The translations under genes were made by a program, and so were the position numbers. The notes under the pieces were generated by a model, which was not told the origin of the DNA, ran no database searches, and saw only the letters and a list, made by a program, of their open reading frames with translations. A stretch of 64,000 bases of DNA from Leptospira licerasiae serovar Varillal str. VAR 010 (GTDB taxonomy: Bacteria > Spirochaetota > Leptospiria > Leptospirales > Leptospiraceae). Below are positions 34,396 to 43,829 of this stretch, piece after piece. How positions within the stretch are numbered: the stretch's first letter is position 1; every line of letters begins with the position of its first letter. Location of the stretch: contig NZ_AHOO02000005.1 of assembly GCF_000244755.1 (NCBI RefSeq), positions 372,001-436,000 of the forward strand, read 5' to 3'.

Positions 34396-35217
34396 CTACT
34401 CTAAATAAAAGAAACCCTTTAGATACAGTTTGCAGTTCCCTCCGATGCGAACTCTTTCTCCCCTATTCTCGCAAATCAATTGACCTCCTCGTGCAGATGC
34501 TTGGTACGCGTTTAGTTCCTTCTTACCGAATCTTTCCGACCAAAAAGGAATTAACGTACAATGAGAAGAACCGGTCACAGGATCTTCCGGAACTCCTTTG
34601 GCCGGAGCAAAAAATCTGGAAACAAAATCGTAGGATTTCCCTTTATCAGCAGGAGCGGTCACGATCGCCGCAAAGAACGGGAGCTTCTTTAAAGCTTCAT
34701 GATTCGGGACTAAATTTCGAACATCCGATTCTTTTTCAAAAACGAATAAGATGTCTCGCGCCTTCAAAATCTCTTTTGCTTTTATATTAAAACAAGAAGC
34801 CATATCTTCCGGAGAATACTCCGTCTTAACAGGAGGTCTCGCAGGAAAATCCAAATAGTATTTTTCATTCTCGCGAGATACTTCCAAGATCCCGCTCTTA
34901 GTGTGGAATCTTAAGGAAGAAATATCCGATCTATTTTCGACAGCTTCGTAAATCGCAAATGCAGTCGCCAAAGTTGCATGACCGCAAAGATCGACTTCTA
35001 CGCCTGGAGTAAACCATCTTAGATCATATTCTCCCTTTTCTTTTCTAGGGCGAAAGAAAGCAGTCTCGGAAAGATTATTCTCCGCTGCAAGATCGATGAG
35101 TTTCGAGTCGGGCAACCATTCACCCTCCCAGGGAACAACAGCCGCAGGGTTTCCTTTGAATAAGGAATCCGTAAATGCATCTATTTGAAAAATCGTATGT
35201 TCGGTTCTCATCTTCAT
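34396..35217 (-). CDS. PhzF-family isomerase
   Basis: About 273 residues with the PhzF fold: IFQIDAFTDSLFKGNPAAVV, NLSETAFF (catalytic glutamate), RWFTPGVEVDLCGHATLATA, and RFFAPAKGVPEDPVTGSSHCTLIPFW. The family includes phenazine synthesis isomerases and diaminopimelate epimerase-like enzymes; most bacterial copies are of unknown substrate. AGGGA lies 9 bases before ATG 35217. The gene converges with tetR (5 bases between stops) and is divergent from the F420-reductase-like gene. Confidence 0.9.
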   Translation of the reverse strand: MKMRTEHTIFQIDAFTDSLFKGNPAAVVPWEGEWLPDSKLIDLAAENNLSETAFFRPRKEKGEYDLRWFTPGVEVDLCGHATLATAFAIYEAVENRSDISSLRFHTKSGILEVSRENEKYYLDFPARPPVKTEYSPEDMASCFNIKAKEILKARDILFVFEKESDVRNLVPNHEALKKLPFFAAIVTAPADKGKSYDFVSRFFAPAKGVPEDPVTGSSHCTLIPFWSERFGKKELNAYQASARGGQLICENRGERVRIGGNCKLYLKGFFYLE

Positions 35218-35315
35218 AAGTATCATTCCCTATTTTTAAAAGGAATACAGTGACAGTTTTATTTCTTTTTTCCAATACAGAAAGAACAATACATTAGATC
35301 TTTTGTCTAAGATCA

Positions 35316-35336
35316 GTTAAACTCATCCGGTTTAAC
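35316..35336. promoter_or_regulatory. inverted repeat upstream of the F420-reductase-like gene
   Basis: Perfect 7-base arms GTTAAAC and GTTTAAC around TCATCCG, 30 bases before ATG 35367. Possible operator between the divergent PhzF and oxidoreductase genes. The spacing and symmetry fit a dimeric regulator; none is identified. Confidence 0.45.
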
Positions 35337-35366
35337 AATTTTGAGATCATACCTTCGGAGAAATAA

Positions 35367-36014
35367 ATGAAAATCGGAGTTTTAGGGACTGGAATGGTTG
35401 GAGAAACCATCGGTAGTAAACTAATCGAAAAAGGACACGAGGTAAAAATGGGCTCTCGTTCCGCCACAAATGAAAAGGCAGCCCAATGGGTTTCTAGATC
35501 CGGAAGTAAAGCTTCTCAAGGGACTTTTAAAGACGCTGCCTCTTTTGGAGATATTTTATTTAATTGTACTAAAGGAGAGATCAGTGTAGAAGTCCTAAGA
35601 TCAGTTGGAGAAGAAACTCTCAAAGGAAAAGTTCTAGTGGATCTCGCAAACGCACTCGACTTTTCGAAAGGAAGACCTCCTGGTTTAATCTTTGGAACCA
35701 ATGATTCTTTAGGCGAGACCATCCAAAGATCTTTTCCGGATCTGAAAGTTGTCAAAACATTAAACACGATGAATTGTACTATTATGGTAAACGCTTCCTT
35801 AGTTCCCGGGGAACATGATGTGTTCGTTTGTGGAAACGATCCGGAAGCTAAAAAGAAAGTATCGGATCTTTTAGCGAAAGATTTCAATTGGAAGAACATT
35901 ATCGATCTAGGGGATATTACAGGCGCAAGAGCAACCGAAATGATACTTCCGATTTGGTTACGACTATATGGAACTTTCGGTAATACCGATTTTAATTTCC
36001 ATATTTCTAAATAG
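35367..36014 (+). CDS. NAD(P)-binding oxidoreductase, F420:NADP reductase-like
   Basis: A 215-residue Rossmann protein. The nucleotide-binding motif is KIGVLGTGMVGETIGSKL with EVKMGSRS following (the R suggests NADP). Other markers: DAASFGDILFNCTKGE, VLVDLANALDF, VKTLNTMNCTIMVNA and ITGARATEMILPIWLRLYG. These are typical of the NADPH-dependent F420 reductase-like/DUF-type dinucleotide-binding family. True F420 use is doubtful, as most homologues lack it. The gene converges with the DUF423 gene, 5 bases between stops. Confidence 0.82.
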   Translation: MKIGVLGTGMVGETIGSKLIEKGHEVKMGSRSATNEKAAQWVSRSGSKASQGTFKDAASFGDILFNCTKGEISVEVLRSVGEETLKGKVLVDLANALDFSKGRPPGLIFGTNDSLGETIQRSFPDLKVVKTLNTMNCTIMVNASLVPGEHDVFVCGNDPEAKKKVSDLLAKDFNWKNIIDLGDITGARATEMILPIWLRLYGTFGNTDFNFHISK

Positions 36015-36019
36015 GGAAT

Positions 36020-36409
36020 CTATTCTTTATCTGAAAAAGCGGAATAAGCAATCGATGCCCAACCGCTTAAAAATGCCAATCCGCCAAAAGGGGTAATTGC
36101 ACCCAAAACTCTGATCCCTGTTATAGAAAGCGCATATAAGGAACCGGAAAAGATCAAAATACCGCTAAAGATCAGCCAGAATCCAATCCTTCTAAATTTG
36201 GATTCTGAAAGTTTTCCACTCAATGCAAGAATAAGTAAAACGACTGCATGGATGAGATGGTATCTTGCTCCCGTTTCGTAAATGACGAGCAAGTCGGGAG
36301 TTAATACTGATCTTAATCCGTGAGCTCCGAATGCGCCTAGAGCTACTGCTAAAAAACCTAATATAGCGGATAAAAATAACGGAATAGAGTTAGAATTTTT
36401 GGATGCCAT
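36020..36409 (-). CDS. DUF423 family membrane protein
   Basis: A 129-residue protein with four helices, the length of the YgdD/DUF423 family. Motifs: LFLSAILGFLAVALGAFGAHGL, TGARYHLIHAVVLLILAL, LIFSGILIFSGSLYALSITG, and GAITPFGGLAFLSGW. The function is unknown. The start overlaps the end of the preceding lipoprotein gene by 20 bases, so it is the third gene of the TRL/lipoprotein/DUF423 operon. Confidence 0.9.
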   Translation of the reverse strand: MASKNSNSIPLFLSAILGFLAVALGAFGAHGLRSVLTPDLLVIYETGARYHLIHAVVLLILALSGKLSESKFRRIGFWLIFSGILIFSGSLYALSITGIRVLGAITPFGGLAFLSGWASIAYSAFSDKE

Positions 36410-36980
36410 AACTTTGAAACCTCAGACATTTTCTTCTGAATAATCCGAAGATATAGGCGGTGTACTCCACGTCCAGCCTACTATCGAACAAGGCTTCAAT
36501 AGAATTTAACCTCATCTGTTCGCCTAAGTCTTCGTAAAAACTTTTATTCCCGAAAGTAAAATGGATCGGAATGAATGCATCGTTAGACCCTCGTTTAATT
36601 GGAAGAAACAAACGTACACCGAATTGGCATCCCTTACTTTCTCCTTCGAATTTAACGATCCTATGTTCGGACCAATCCCAACCATCTAGCGAGGTATGGA
36701 ACATATCCTTATGAGGTAGAGAAGTTGTAGTTCGGATATAACCGTCAAAACCTCCGGTCTTCAACTTAGTGGAAGACTCTCCATAATGGATAGAAGGATC
36801 TCTAAAATTTGCACCGTTCAAATGGACATCGTTATCGGGGGGAATTCCGAGACCTGTAGGATAAGGCTCAGGGTTCCTACGAACCAATGCCTTATTTGCC
36901 CCTCCCATCTGGATACAGGCGACCAACTCTGAGAAGATCAGAAATAGAAAAAAGATCCGTTTGTAGGGAACAAGTTTCAT
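36390..36980 (-). CDS. lipoprotein of unknown function
   Basis: About 196 residues. ATG 36980 overlaps the stop of the preceding TRL gene (ATGA); the longer frame to 37037 is within that gene. A signal sequence of about 24 residues ends ELVAC. The mature part has GLGIPPDNDVHLNGANFRDPSIHYGESSTKL, FEGESKGCQFGVRLFLPIKRGS and LFRRKCLRFQSYG with four or five cysteines. GTxxG-like and CQFGVRL features resemble the TRL group, so this may be a diverged TRL relative. No closer family. Confidence 0.7.
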   Translation of the reverse strand: MKLVPYKRIFFLFLIFSELVACIQMGGANKALVRRNPEPYPTGLGIPPDNDVHLNGANFRDPSIHYGESSTKLKTGGFDGYIRTTTSLPHKDMFHTSLDGWDWSEHRIVKFEGESKGCQFGVRLFLPIKRGSNDAFIPIHFTFGNKSFYEDLGEQMRLNSIEALFDSRLDVEYTAYIFGLFRRKCLRFQSYGIQKF

Positions 36981-37357
36981 TCTTTTTTCAGAAGTCTTTG
37001 GGGAAGTTTCACTCCTATCCCAGTCACCCTGGTACATTTTTCAAAATAAAGAGCGAATATAAAAGATTTGTAACTATAGTCAGTCTGAACGTCGAAAAGA
37101 AGATCAGCTTTATCCTTGATCGCATTTTGGACTGCGGCCTCGTAACTCTCGTCTCCTGTATAAACCATCCAAAGCCAGCTAGTTCCGCAAGAAGTACCTT
37201 CCAATTTTCCTACCGGTTCCATTCCTCTCACATCCGAATAACTTTGAGAATAATACCAGCCTGGCGATTTGATATTCGTATAAAGACAGTTCGTAAGGAA
37301 CATAATCGCAAAAACAATAGGTACGGAAGCGGATATTTTCAGGGAAGAGAATTGCAT
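36977..37357 (-). CDS. TRL domain lipoprotein
   Basis: About 126 residues from ATG 37357. A signal sequence ends FLTNC, a typical leptospiral lipobox. The mature part has the TRL motifs: GKLEGTSCGTSWLWMV, GDESYEAAVQNAIKDKAD (helix), and LLFDVQTDYSYKSF, ending CTRVTGIGVKL. TRL proteins are named after a tRNA-associated locus and have no established function. No ribosome site precedes the ATG; instead a 16-base inverted repeat lies 8 bases upstream, which could control translation. It heads an operon with a second lipoprotein and DUF423. Confidence 0.78.
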   Translation of the reverse strand: MQFSSLKISASVPIVFAIMFLTNCLYTNIKSPGWYYSQSYSDVRGMEPVGKLEGTSCGTSWLWMVYTGDESYEAAVQNAIKDKADLLFDVQTDYSYKSFIFALYFEKCTRVTGIGVKLPQRLLKKE

Positions 37358-37365
37358 GTAATAAA

Positions 37366-37381
37366 TTTCAACAAGTTGAAA
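37366..37381. promoter_or_regulatory. inverted repeat before the TRL lipoprotein start
   Basis: Perfect 7-base arms TTTCAAC and GTTGAAA with a 2-base centre, at bases -9 to -24 from the ATG at 37357. It lies where a ribosome site is expected, so it may be an operator or a translation-controlling hairpin. Confidence 0.45.
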
Positions 37382-37448
37382 CACAAAAGTCAAGGTAAAA
37401 TACCGAAATCTCCTTGTGTGGCCTTTGAACCGGTTAGAATCAAGTACG

Positions 37449-38684
37449 ATGCACACGCAAACTTCCCAATTTTACTTCGATACCGAAAAAGATTACGGAG
37501 CATTTAACTACGAACCTCTTCCCGTGGTGCTGGAGAGAGGTAAAGGTATCTTTCTTTGGGACACGGAAGGAAAAAGATATTTTGATTTTTTATCCGCATA
37601 CAGCGCGGTGAACCAAGGTCATTGCCATCCTAAAATTATAGAAACCCTAAAGGCCCAGTCGGAAAAACTAACTCTAACATCTCGCGCATTTTATAACGAC
37701 CAACTTGGTCCAATGGAAAAATTTTTATGCGATACATTCGGATTCGATAGAATGGTCCCAATGAACACGGGAGTAGAAGCGGCAGAAACTTCCGTCAAAC
37801 TCGCAAGGAGATGGGGATACCAAGTTAAAAAAATCCCCACAGACAAAGCTAAGATCGTTTTTGCTTCCGGAAATTTTTGGGGGAGAAGTATCGGCGCAAT
37901 TTCCGCTTCTACCGATCCTGCAAGCAGGGGAGATTTTGGACCTTTCGTTCCGGGATTTTCAATCATTCCGTTTAATGATACTGAAGCCTTAAAAAAAGAA
38001 TTAGAAGATCCTAATGTAGCTGCATTTATGGTGGAACCCATCCAAGGAGAAGCAGGAGTTATCGTCCCTAGGGAAGGTTATCTAAAAGAAGTCCGCAAAC
38101 TTTGTTCCGAGCGTAATGTACTTCTGATCTTGGACGAGGTACAAACCGGTCTCGGTAGAACCGGAAAACTTTTGGCTGCGGATCACGAGAATGTAAAGCC
38201 GGATTTGTTAGTACTCGGCAAAGCATTATCCGGAGGAACTCTTCCGGTTTCTGCAGTTTTAGGTTCTGACGAGATCATTCTTACCTTAAAGCCTGGAACT
38301 CACGGATCTACATTCGGCGGAAATCCTTTAGCGGCTGCGGTGGCCAAAACCGCCATCCAAGTATTATTGGAAGAAAATCTTTCTGAGAACTCGGAGATTC
38401 GAGGAGTAGAATTCCGCTCATCTCTGCAATCTCTCAGATCCGAATACCCTGACAAAGTAAAAGAGATTAGAGGAAAAGGATTGTTAAACGCAGTGGAATT
38501 ATTTCCCGACGAAACAGGACCGAGAGCAAAAAAAATCTGCTACAAACTATTAGAGTCAGGAATTCTTGCAAAACAAACTCACGACCACACGATCCGTTTT
38601 GCTCCTCCACTTTGTATCTCCAAAACCGAATTGGAAGAAGCGACGTCTCTCATCCTCCAAACAATCCGTAAAACCCTTGACTAA
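37449..38684 (+). CDS. rocD: ornithine aminotransferase
   Basis: About 411 residues from ATG 37449. A class III PLP aminotransferase: [19 protein letters not shown] is typical of ornithine-oxo-acid transaminase, with [35 protein letters not shown], the PLP lysine in [16 protein letters not shown], and [15 protein letters not shown]. It converts ornithine and 2-oxoglutarate to glutamate semialdehyde and glutamate, linking arginine, proline and glutamate metabolism. The longer frame to 37416 overlaps the divergent TRL gene. A zinc-ribbon protein follows after 26 bases. Confidence 0.95.
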   Translation: MHTQTSQFYFDTEKDYGAFNYEPLPVVLERGKGIFLWDTEGKRYFDFLSAYSAVNQGHCHPKIIETLKAQSEKLTLTSRAFYNDQLGPMEKFLCDTFGFDRMVPMNTGVEAAETSVKLARRWGYQVKKIPTDKAKIVFASGNFWGRSIGAISASTDPASRGDFGPFVPGFSIIPFNDTEALKKELEDPNVAAFMVEPIQGEAGVIVPREGYLKEVRKLCSERNVLLILDEVQTGLGRTGKLLAADHENVKPDLLVLGKALSGGTLPVSAVLGSDEIILTLKPGTHGSTFGGNPLAAAVAKTAIQVLLEENLSENSEIRGVEFRSSLQSLRSEYPDKVKEIRGKGLLNAVELFPDETGPRAKKICYKLLESGILAKQTHDHTIRFAPPLCISKTELEEATSLILQTIRKTLD

Positions 38685-38710
38685 TCCTTCGAATCCGTTT
38701 TTTTAAAAGA

Positions 38711-39040
38711 ATGTCGGCTGAAGACAAAAAGTACATCCGGGTCTGGAAAAAACTGAGCGTTAGCGAGGTTTCTTCCCAACTGATGATCATAGACGATCTA
38801 TACGGAACTTGCGGAAAATGTAAACATCTGGGACTGAATTATACTAAAGACAAGTCTTGCCCTGAATGCGGGACAAAATTCAAGTATCTGGCAACAAATC
38901 TAAAGTCTCCCGCCGACATTGCAAAGGTTCTGGCTAGAATAGAAAAAGAGAATTTAGATTTTGTGCTGATCGATAGAGAAGATTATACATTATCCAAAGC
39001 AAAAGACGCTGTTAAAGACTTATTCAAATCGAACGACTGA
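38711..39040 (+). CDS. zinc-ribbon protein of unknown function
   Basis: A 109-residue cytoplasmic protein. It carries a C-x2-C ... C-x2-C zinc ribbon: GTCGKCKHLG then KSCPECGTKFKY. The rest is helical (SPADIAKVLARIEKENLD, TLSKAKDAVKDLF). Zinc ribbons of this kind often bind nucleic acid or a partner protein. I do not recognise the family. It may be cotranscribed with rocD (26-base gap); the antiporter after it has a 138-base leader. Confidence 0.72.
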   Translation: MSAEDKKYIRVWKKLSVSEVSSQLMIIDDLYGTCGKCKHLGLNYTKDKSCPECGTKFKYLATNLKSPADIAKVLARIEKENLDFVLIDREDYTLSKAKDAVKDLFKSND

Positions 39041-39178
39041 AACTTCTCTCGGAAAATCGTCCCTCATTCTCTGGATGCGAAAATTGATGATAAAAGAGAA
39101 TGGACTATATTCTTTTAATAATTTCTTTTTGTAATATCCATCCAACAAACTAATCAAGGGAGGATCCATACCTACAAG

Positions 39179-40957
39179 ATGGAACATCATTCGCTTACTT
39201 TATTAGTAGATATAGCCCTTAGTATCATTTTCGCGACCTTGTTCGCAATCATAGCAAAAGCATTCAAACAACCCTTGGTTTTGGGTTACGTAGTCGCGGG
39301 GTTAATCATCGGTCCGTTATTCGGGCCTTATGTAGGCGGAAAGCTAACCATCGGTTATGTCAAAAGCGAAGAAAGTATAGAGCTAATCTCTGAGATCGGT
39401 TTGATCCTTTTATTGTTCATTATCGGTCTAGAGATCGATCTAAAAGAATTGGCCAGAATGGGACGCTCCATGTTTGCTCTGGGAGTTCTACAATTTTTTG
39501 CAGGTGTTGCAGCAGCTTGGTTTGCATTCCGCGCGTTCTTCCCTCCTGTTCCGGGGAATTTCGATCTTCTCTACTTTGCGATCGCTCTCTCTCTGAGTTC
39601 CACGATGATCGTGGTCAAACTGCTACATGATAAGTTTGAGATCAGCACTGTTGCAGGACGACTTACGATCGGGGTTTTGGTCTTACAGGATATTTGGGCC
39701 ATTCTATTTATGGGGATCCAACCCGATTTGCAAGATCCTCAATTAGTCAACGTACTGGGTTCCTTGGCCAAAGGAATTGCGCTCGTTGCGATTTCTTTTG
39801 CGATCAGCCGTTTTATTCTATCTAGACTTTTCTTATTCGCCGCTTCTAAACCTGAATTGGTTTTGATCACTTCCATCGCTTGGTGTTTTTTCTTATGCGG
39901 TGTCGCCGAAAAACTCCAACTTTCTAAGGAGATGGGAGCATTGATCGCAGGTGTAAGCATTGCTGCCTTCCCATATGGAGCGGATGTGATCAGCAAACTT
40001 TCAGGTATCAGGGACTTCTTCATTACGTTATTCTTCGTAGCTCTCGGAATGAAGATCCAAGCTCCTAGTGCAAGCGATTTAGGTCTGGCATTTTTAGCCG
40101 TAGGCTTTGTTCTTGTGAGCAGAGTATTGATCGTCGCTCCAACCGTATTTTTCTCAGGCAAGGGTTTAAGAGCAGGGATCGTTGCAGGTCTCAATCTCGC
40201 GCAAATTTCGGAATTCTCTTTAGTGATCTTAGCGCTCGGAGTGCAAAAGGAGCATATCGGAAAAGATCTGCAAGCGATCGTTCTGACTTCTATGATCATC
40301 GCGTCTATCATCTCCACATATGTAATCCTGTTTAACGATAAGATCGCAAGAGGGATCATCTCCTTCTTATCTCTATTTGGGGTGAGGGAAAACAAAGAAC
40401 CTTTAGAGTCCCAAGTCACCGGAGAGACCAAAAGGGATATCGTAGTATTAGGATATTTCAGGATCGCGCAAGGATTGATCGATGGGATCGAAGAAGATAA
40501 ACCTTCTTGGCTAAAAAGAATGTTAGTAGTGGATTTTAATCCGATCTACAGACAAACCTTGGAATCAAAAGGAATTCGTTGGGCGTACGGAGATCTAGCA
40601 AACCCGGAAAGCCTTCATCATTTAGGGATCGAAGAAGCAAGGTATATTGTCTGCACCGTTTCAGATATGATCCTAAAAGGAACTACAAATCGTAGATTGC
40701 TGGAGTCTTTAAAAAGTATCTGTAGACATCACCAACCTAAGATCATTCTTACCACAGACGATCCAAAAGAAGCGGAAGTTCTCAGAAACAACGGAGCGGC
40801 CCACGTGATCGTTCCGGGTAAAATTTCGGGGCTTTCTCTATTTACAGAACTGTCTCAAATGGTAGATGTAAACGGCAGCGCTACAATTGCAAAACCCGCA
40901 AATACAAAACCTAAAAAAGCAACGTCGAATAAGAAGAAGGTCAAAAAGACCAAGTAA
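39179..40957 (+). CDS. KefB-like cation:proton antiporter (CPA2)
   Basis: A 592-residue CPA2 antiporter. Membrane part of about 390 residues: VLGYVVAGLIIGPLFGPYVGG, IGLILLLFIIGLEIDLKELA, IALSLSSTMIVVKLLHDK, LTIGVLVLQDIWAILFMG, LSKEMGALIAGVSIAAFPYG, and GLNLAQISEFSLVILALG. The cytosolic part (about 420-560) is TrkA-N-like: IVVLGYFRIAQGLIDGI, YGDLANPESLHHLGI, DDPKEAEVLRNNGAAHVIVPG. The dinucleotide motif GYFRIAQ is degenerate compared with GxGxxG, so nucleotide binding is doubtful. A lysine-rich tail ends the protein. It is related to the copy at 26665 but clearly diverged. Confidence 0.88.
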   Translation: MEHHSLTLLVDIALSIIFATLFAIIAKAFKQPLVLGYVVAGLIIGPLFGPYVGGKLTIGYVKSEESIELISEIGLILLLFIIGLEIDLKELARMGRSMFALGVLQFFAGVAAAWFAFRAFFPPVPGNFDLLYFAIALSLSSTMIVVKLLHDKFEISTVAGRLTIGVLVLQDIWAILFMGIQPDLQDPQLVNVLGSLAKGIALVAISFAISRFILSRLFLFAASKPELVLITSIAWCFFLCGVAEKLQLSKEMGALIAGVSIAAFPYGADVISKLSGIRDFFITLFFVALGMKIQAPSASDLGLAFLAVGFVLVSRVLIVAPTVFFSGKGLRAGIVAGLNLAQISEFSLVILALGVQKEHIGKDLQAIVLTSMIIASIISTYVILFNDKIARGIISFLSLFGVRENKEPLESQVTGETKRDIVVLGYFRIAQGLIDGIEEDKPSWLKRMLVVDFNPIYRQTLESKGIRWAYGDLANPESLHHLGIEEARYIVCTVSDMILKGTTNRRLLESLKSICRHHQPKIILTTDDPKEAEVLRNNGAAHVIVPGKISGLSLFTELSQMVDVNGSATIAKPANTKPKKATSNKKKVKKTK

Positions 40958-40966
40958 GTTCTTAGG

Positions 40967-41158
40967 ATGATTATTCGTTCTCCGTGCATAAAAATATGTA
41001 ATATGGATCATGAAACCGGTCTCTGCGAGGGCTGCTATCGCACCTTAGAAGAGATCGGTAGATGGACAATGTATTCCGAAGACGAAAGAAAATCGATCCG
41101 ACTCAAAATAGAAGAAAGAAAAATTTCCCTCGGAAAAACTTCTTTTAAAAATCCTTAA
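40967..41158 (+). CDS. DUF1289 small protein
   Basis: A 63-residue protein with the DUF1289 pattern: RSPCIKICNMDHETGLCEG, then CYRTLEEIGRW, with cysteines in C-x3-C and C-x2-C positions that likely bind zinc or an Fe-S centre. The family is widespread and its function unknown. It starts 9 bases after the antiporter stop and is likely cotranscribed. It converges with the glycosyltransferase gene, with a single base between stops. Confidence 0.9.
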   Translation: MIIRSPCIKICNMDHETGLCEGCYRTLEEIGRWTMYSEDERKSIRLKIEERKISLGKTSFKNP

Positions 41159-41159
41159 A

Positions 41160-42284
41160 TCAGTTCTTCACCAACTGCAAATATTCTTCTACGACCTCAG
41201 TAGCGGATCTTTTCCAATCAAACCTCTTGGAATTTTTGAAACCTGCTTTGGTTTTGGAATTTAAAAGTTTGGGAGAATCCAATAGTTTCAATAAACCTGT
41301 TTCAAAAGATTGAGGATCATTTGGATCAAAGAAGAATGCAGTATCCTCCAAAATTTCAGGAAGAACGCTTGTGTTAGAAGAATAGACAGGACAACCGCAT
41401 GATTGAGCTTCTACAGGCGGAAATCCAAACCCTTCGTACAATGAAGGGTATACAAGTAAGCTTGCCGAGGAATACAGAGTGGCTAATTCTTGTTCCGATA
41501 AATAAGGAACCAATTTAATTCTATCTTCCCAACCTTTTGCGTCTTCTGCTAAGTACTCCGGAAGTTTTCCACCGGAACCTGCAAGTACCCAATCAGCTTT
41601 GATCTTTTTTTCGGACCAAAGTTTTTTGAGAGATCTAAGTACAAATCCTAAATTCTTATGCTCTTTTCCGATCCCGACGCTTAGCAAGTAATCGGGCTTT
41701 AATCCGTATTGTTTTAGGAACTTCTTCTTTTCCGGATCGTTTTTGGGGGAGAAAGTTTTTTGATCCAGACCGTTATAGATAGTTCGCATCCGGGACGGAG
41801 AAAAAGAAAAAACTTCCGTAAGATCTTTTGCAGTAAAATCGGAAACGGTAATGATCCTTTTGGCCTTCTTGCTAATGAGCAAAAACACAAGCTTCATATA
41901 GACCTGTTTCAAAAAAGAAGAATGAAACTGCTTCATTCTAAACGGAATGATATCGTGAATAGTAACAACACTACGCTCTAAGAATTTTAAGGGAACATTG
42001 AAATGTGGGATGTCCAACAGATCGAAATCTTTCATCTCAGGAGTGCCGAACCATTCTTTGATAGAATAGATTCCTGCGTTGTATTCTAAAATTTCGTAAT
42101 TAGATAAAACCTTAGGCGAAAGATTCTTTTTAATAAGATCGGGATTTCCCAGAAGTACGATCTGGATCCCTTTTTTAGAGGCAATATCTCCCAGCCAATT
42201 TAAAAGTCCTTTGATCCTGGAACCGATCCCCGAATGGGCAATCATCCTTGCATCGAATCCGATTTTGATCCTTTTAGGCTTCAT
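41160..42284 (-). CDS. glycosyltransferase family 4 protein
   Basis: A 374-residue GT-B glycosyltransferase. N-terminal: KIGFDARMIAHSGIGSRIKGLLNWL. C-terminal donor-binding part: LLSVGIGKEHKNLGFVLRSL, LAGSGGKLPEYLA, and SLYEGFGFPPVEAQSCGCPVYSS with the EX7E motif. It would transfer a sugar from a nucleotide sugar in envelope polysaccharide or lipopolysaccharide synthesis; acceptor unknown. It is divergent from folE; a 20-base palindrome lies in the gap between them. Confidence 0.9.
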   Translation of the reverse strand: MKPKRIKIGFDARMIAHSGIGSRIKGLLNWLGDIASKKGIQIVLLGNPDLIKKNLSPKVLSNYEILEYNAGIYSIKEWFGTPEMKDFDLLDIPHFNVPLKFLERSVVTIHDIIPFRMKQFHSSFLKQVYMKLVFLLISKKAKRIITVSDFTAKDLTEVFSFSPSRMRTIYNGLDQKTFSPKNDPEKKKFLKQYGLKPDYLLSVGIGKEHKNLGFVLRSLKKLWSEKKIKADWVLAGSGGKLPEYLAEDAKGWEDRIKLVPYLSEQELATLYSSASLLVYPSLYEGFGFPPVEAQSCGCPVYSSNTSVLPEILEDTAFFFDPNDPQSFETGLLKLLDSPKLLNSKTKAGFKNSKRFDWKRSATEVVEEYLQLVKN

Positions 42285-42365
42285 GGAAAATTAAACCATC
42301 GTATAAGATGAAGTCGGAATGGCAAGCCAATCGCTTTTCCCCTTGAAAAGAGAACTAAATTACCA

Positions 42366-42385
42366 AGACTTGTCCAGACAAGTCT
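42366..42385. promoter_or_regulatory. near-perfect 20-base palindrome upstream of folE
   Basis: Arms AGACTTGTC and GACAAGTCT with a 2-base centre, 40 bases before the folE TTG start. The half-site ACTTGTC resembles sites of GntR/HutC-type dimers in general form. It could also be a hairpin in the folE leader. No GntR gene is nearby. Confidence 0.55.
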
Positions 42386-42424
42386 AACTACATACATTTT
42401 CAAAGTGAAGAACGGAGAGAAACC

Positions 42425-42976
<552 letters not shown>

Positions 42977-43829
42977 AAGAAGTTTTAACTCTAAGCTCTT
43001 CCGCTTTTTGCTCTGCTCGATTTTTATTTTCGAGCATTGCCTTCTCCACTCTCAGTCTTTCTCTTTCGAAACCGGCCTCATCTAGATCTCTTGGGATCAT
43101 AATGGGTTCACCATAGGAGATCACAAAAGTTGTAAAAGGTTTCGGGATCCTGTGTTTGTCCCAAGACTTCTCCGCTATCCATTGTTTTGTACATTCATAA
43201 TGGAAAGGTAAAATAGGAACCTGAGATACTTGAGCCGCAGCTATAACTCCAGGCTGAACGATCCAGGCAGGACCTCTAGGTCCGTCAGGGGTAAACGCAG
43301 CAGGAAGATTTTTTCTCAAGTGGACAATCATTGCCTTGAGAGCCTTCGAGCCACCTTTCGAGGAACTGCCACGGATACTTCCGTTCCCGAATCTATGGAC
43401 CACTCCAGTAATAAAATCACCATCTTTAGATTCTGAGATCAAAACGGCTAACTTACGATTTCTATTCAAGTACGGAGAATATAGAACGTTTGTATGCCAA
43501 ATACATAGTATAAACGGCTTCTTTAAAGGAAAAAGAGAATTAAAATGCTCCTTACCTAATTCCACCTTTCTTGAGGTGAGTCCGATGATCCTTTGTAAAA
43601 AAACGACTATAGTAGGTACCAACCAAACTAGAAACCTACGTTTCCAACTTTCCCGAACATCCAATTTTTCTGACATTGAGCCGAGCCTGGTAAGATGCGG
43701 TCGGGGAGCATTCTTTTTTTACATAACAAACGGGATTTTATATAAAAAACTCTCTGAAAAGTTGGTCCGAGAATGAGTGGACAATACGGAAATTAAAAAG
43801 TTTCGTATTCGATTGCGAAGGAATAAGCC

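Noticed and set aside
36887..37507. 206-codon open frame on the plus strand
   Set aside because: It is antisense to two lipoprotein genes with clear signal sequences and overlaps rocD; it has no recognisable motif.
39739..40431. 230-codon open frame on the minus strand
   Set aside because: It is an antisense shadow of the KefB-like antiporter gene; its composition mirrors the membrane codons.
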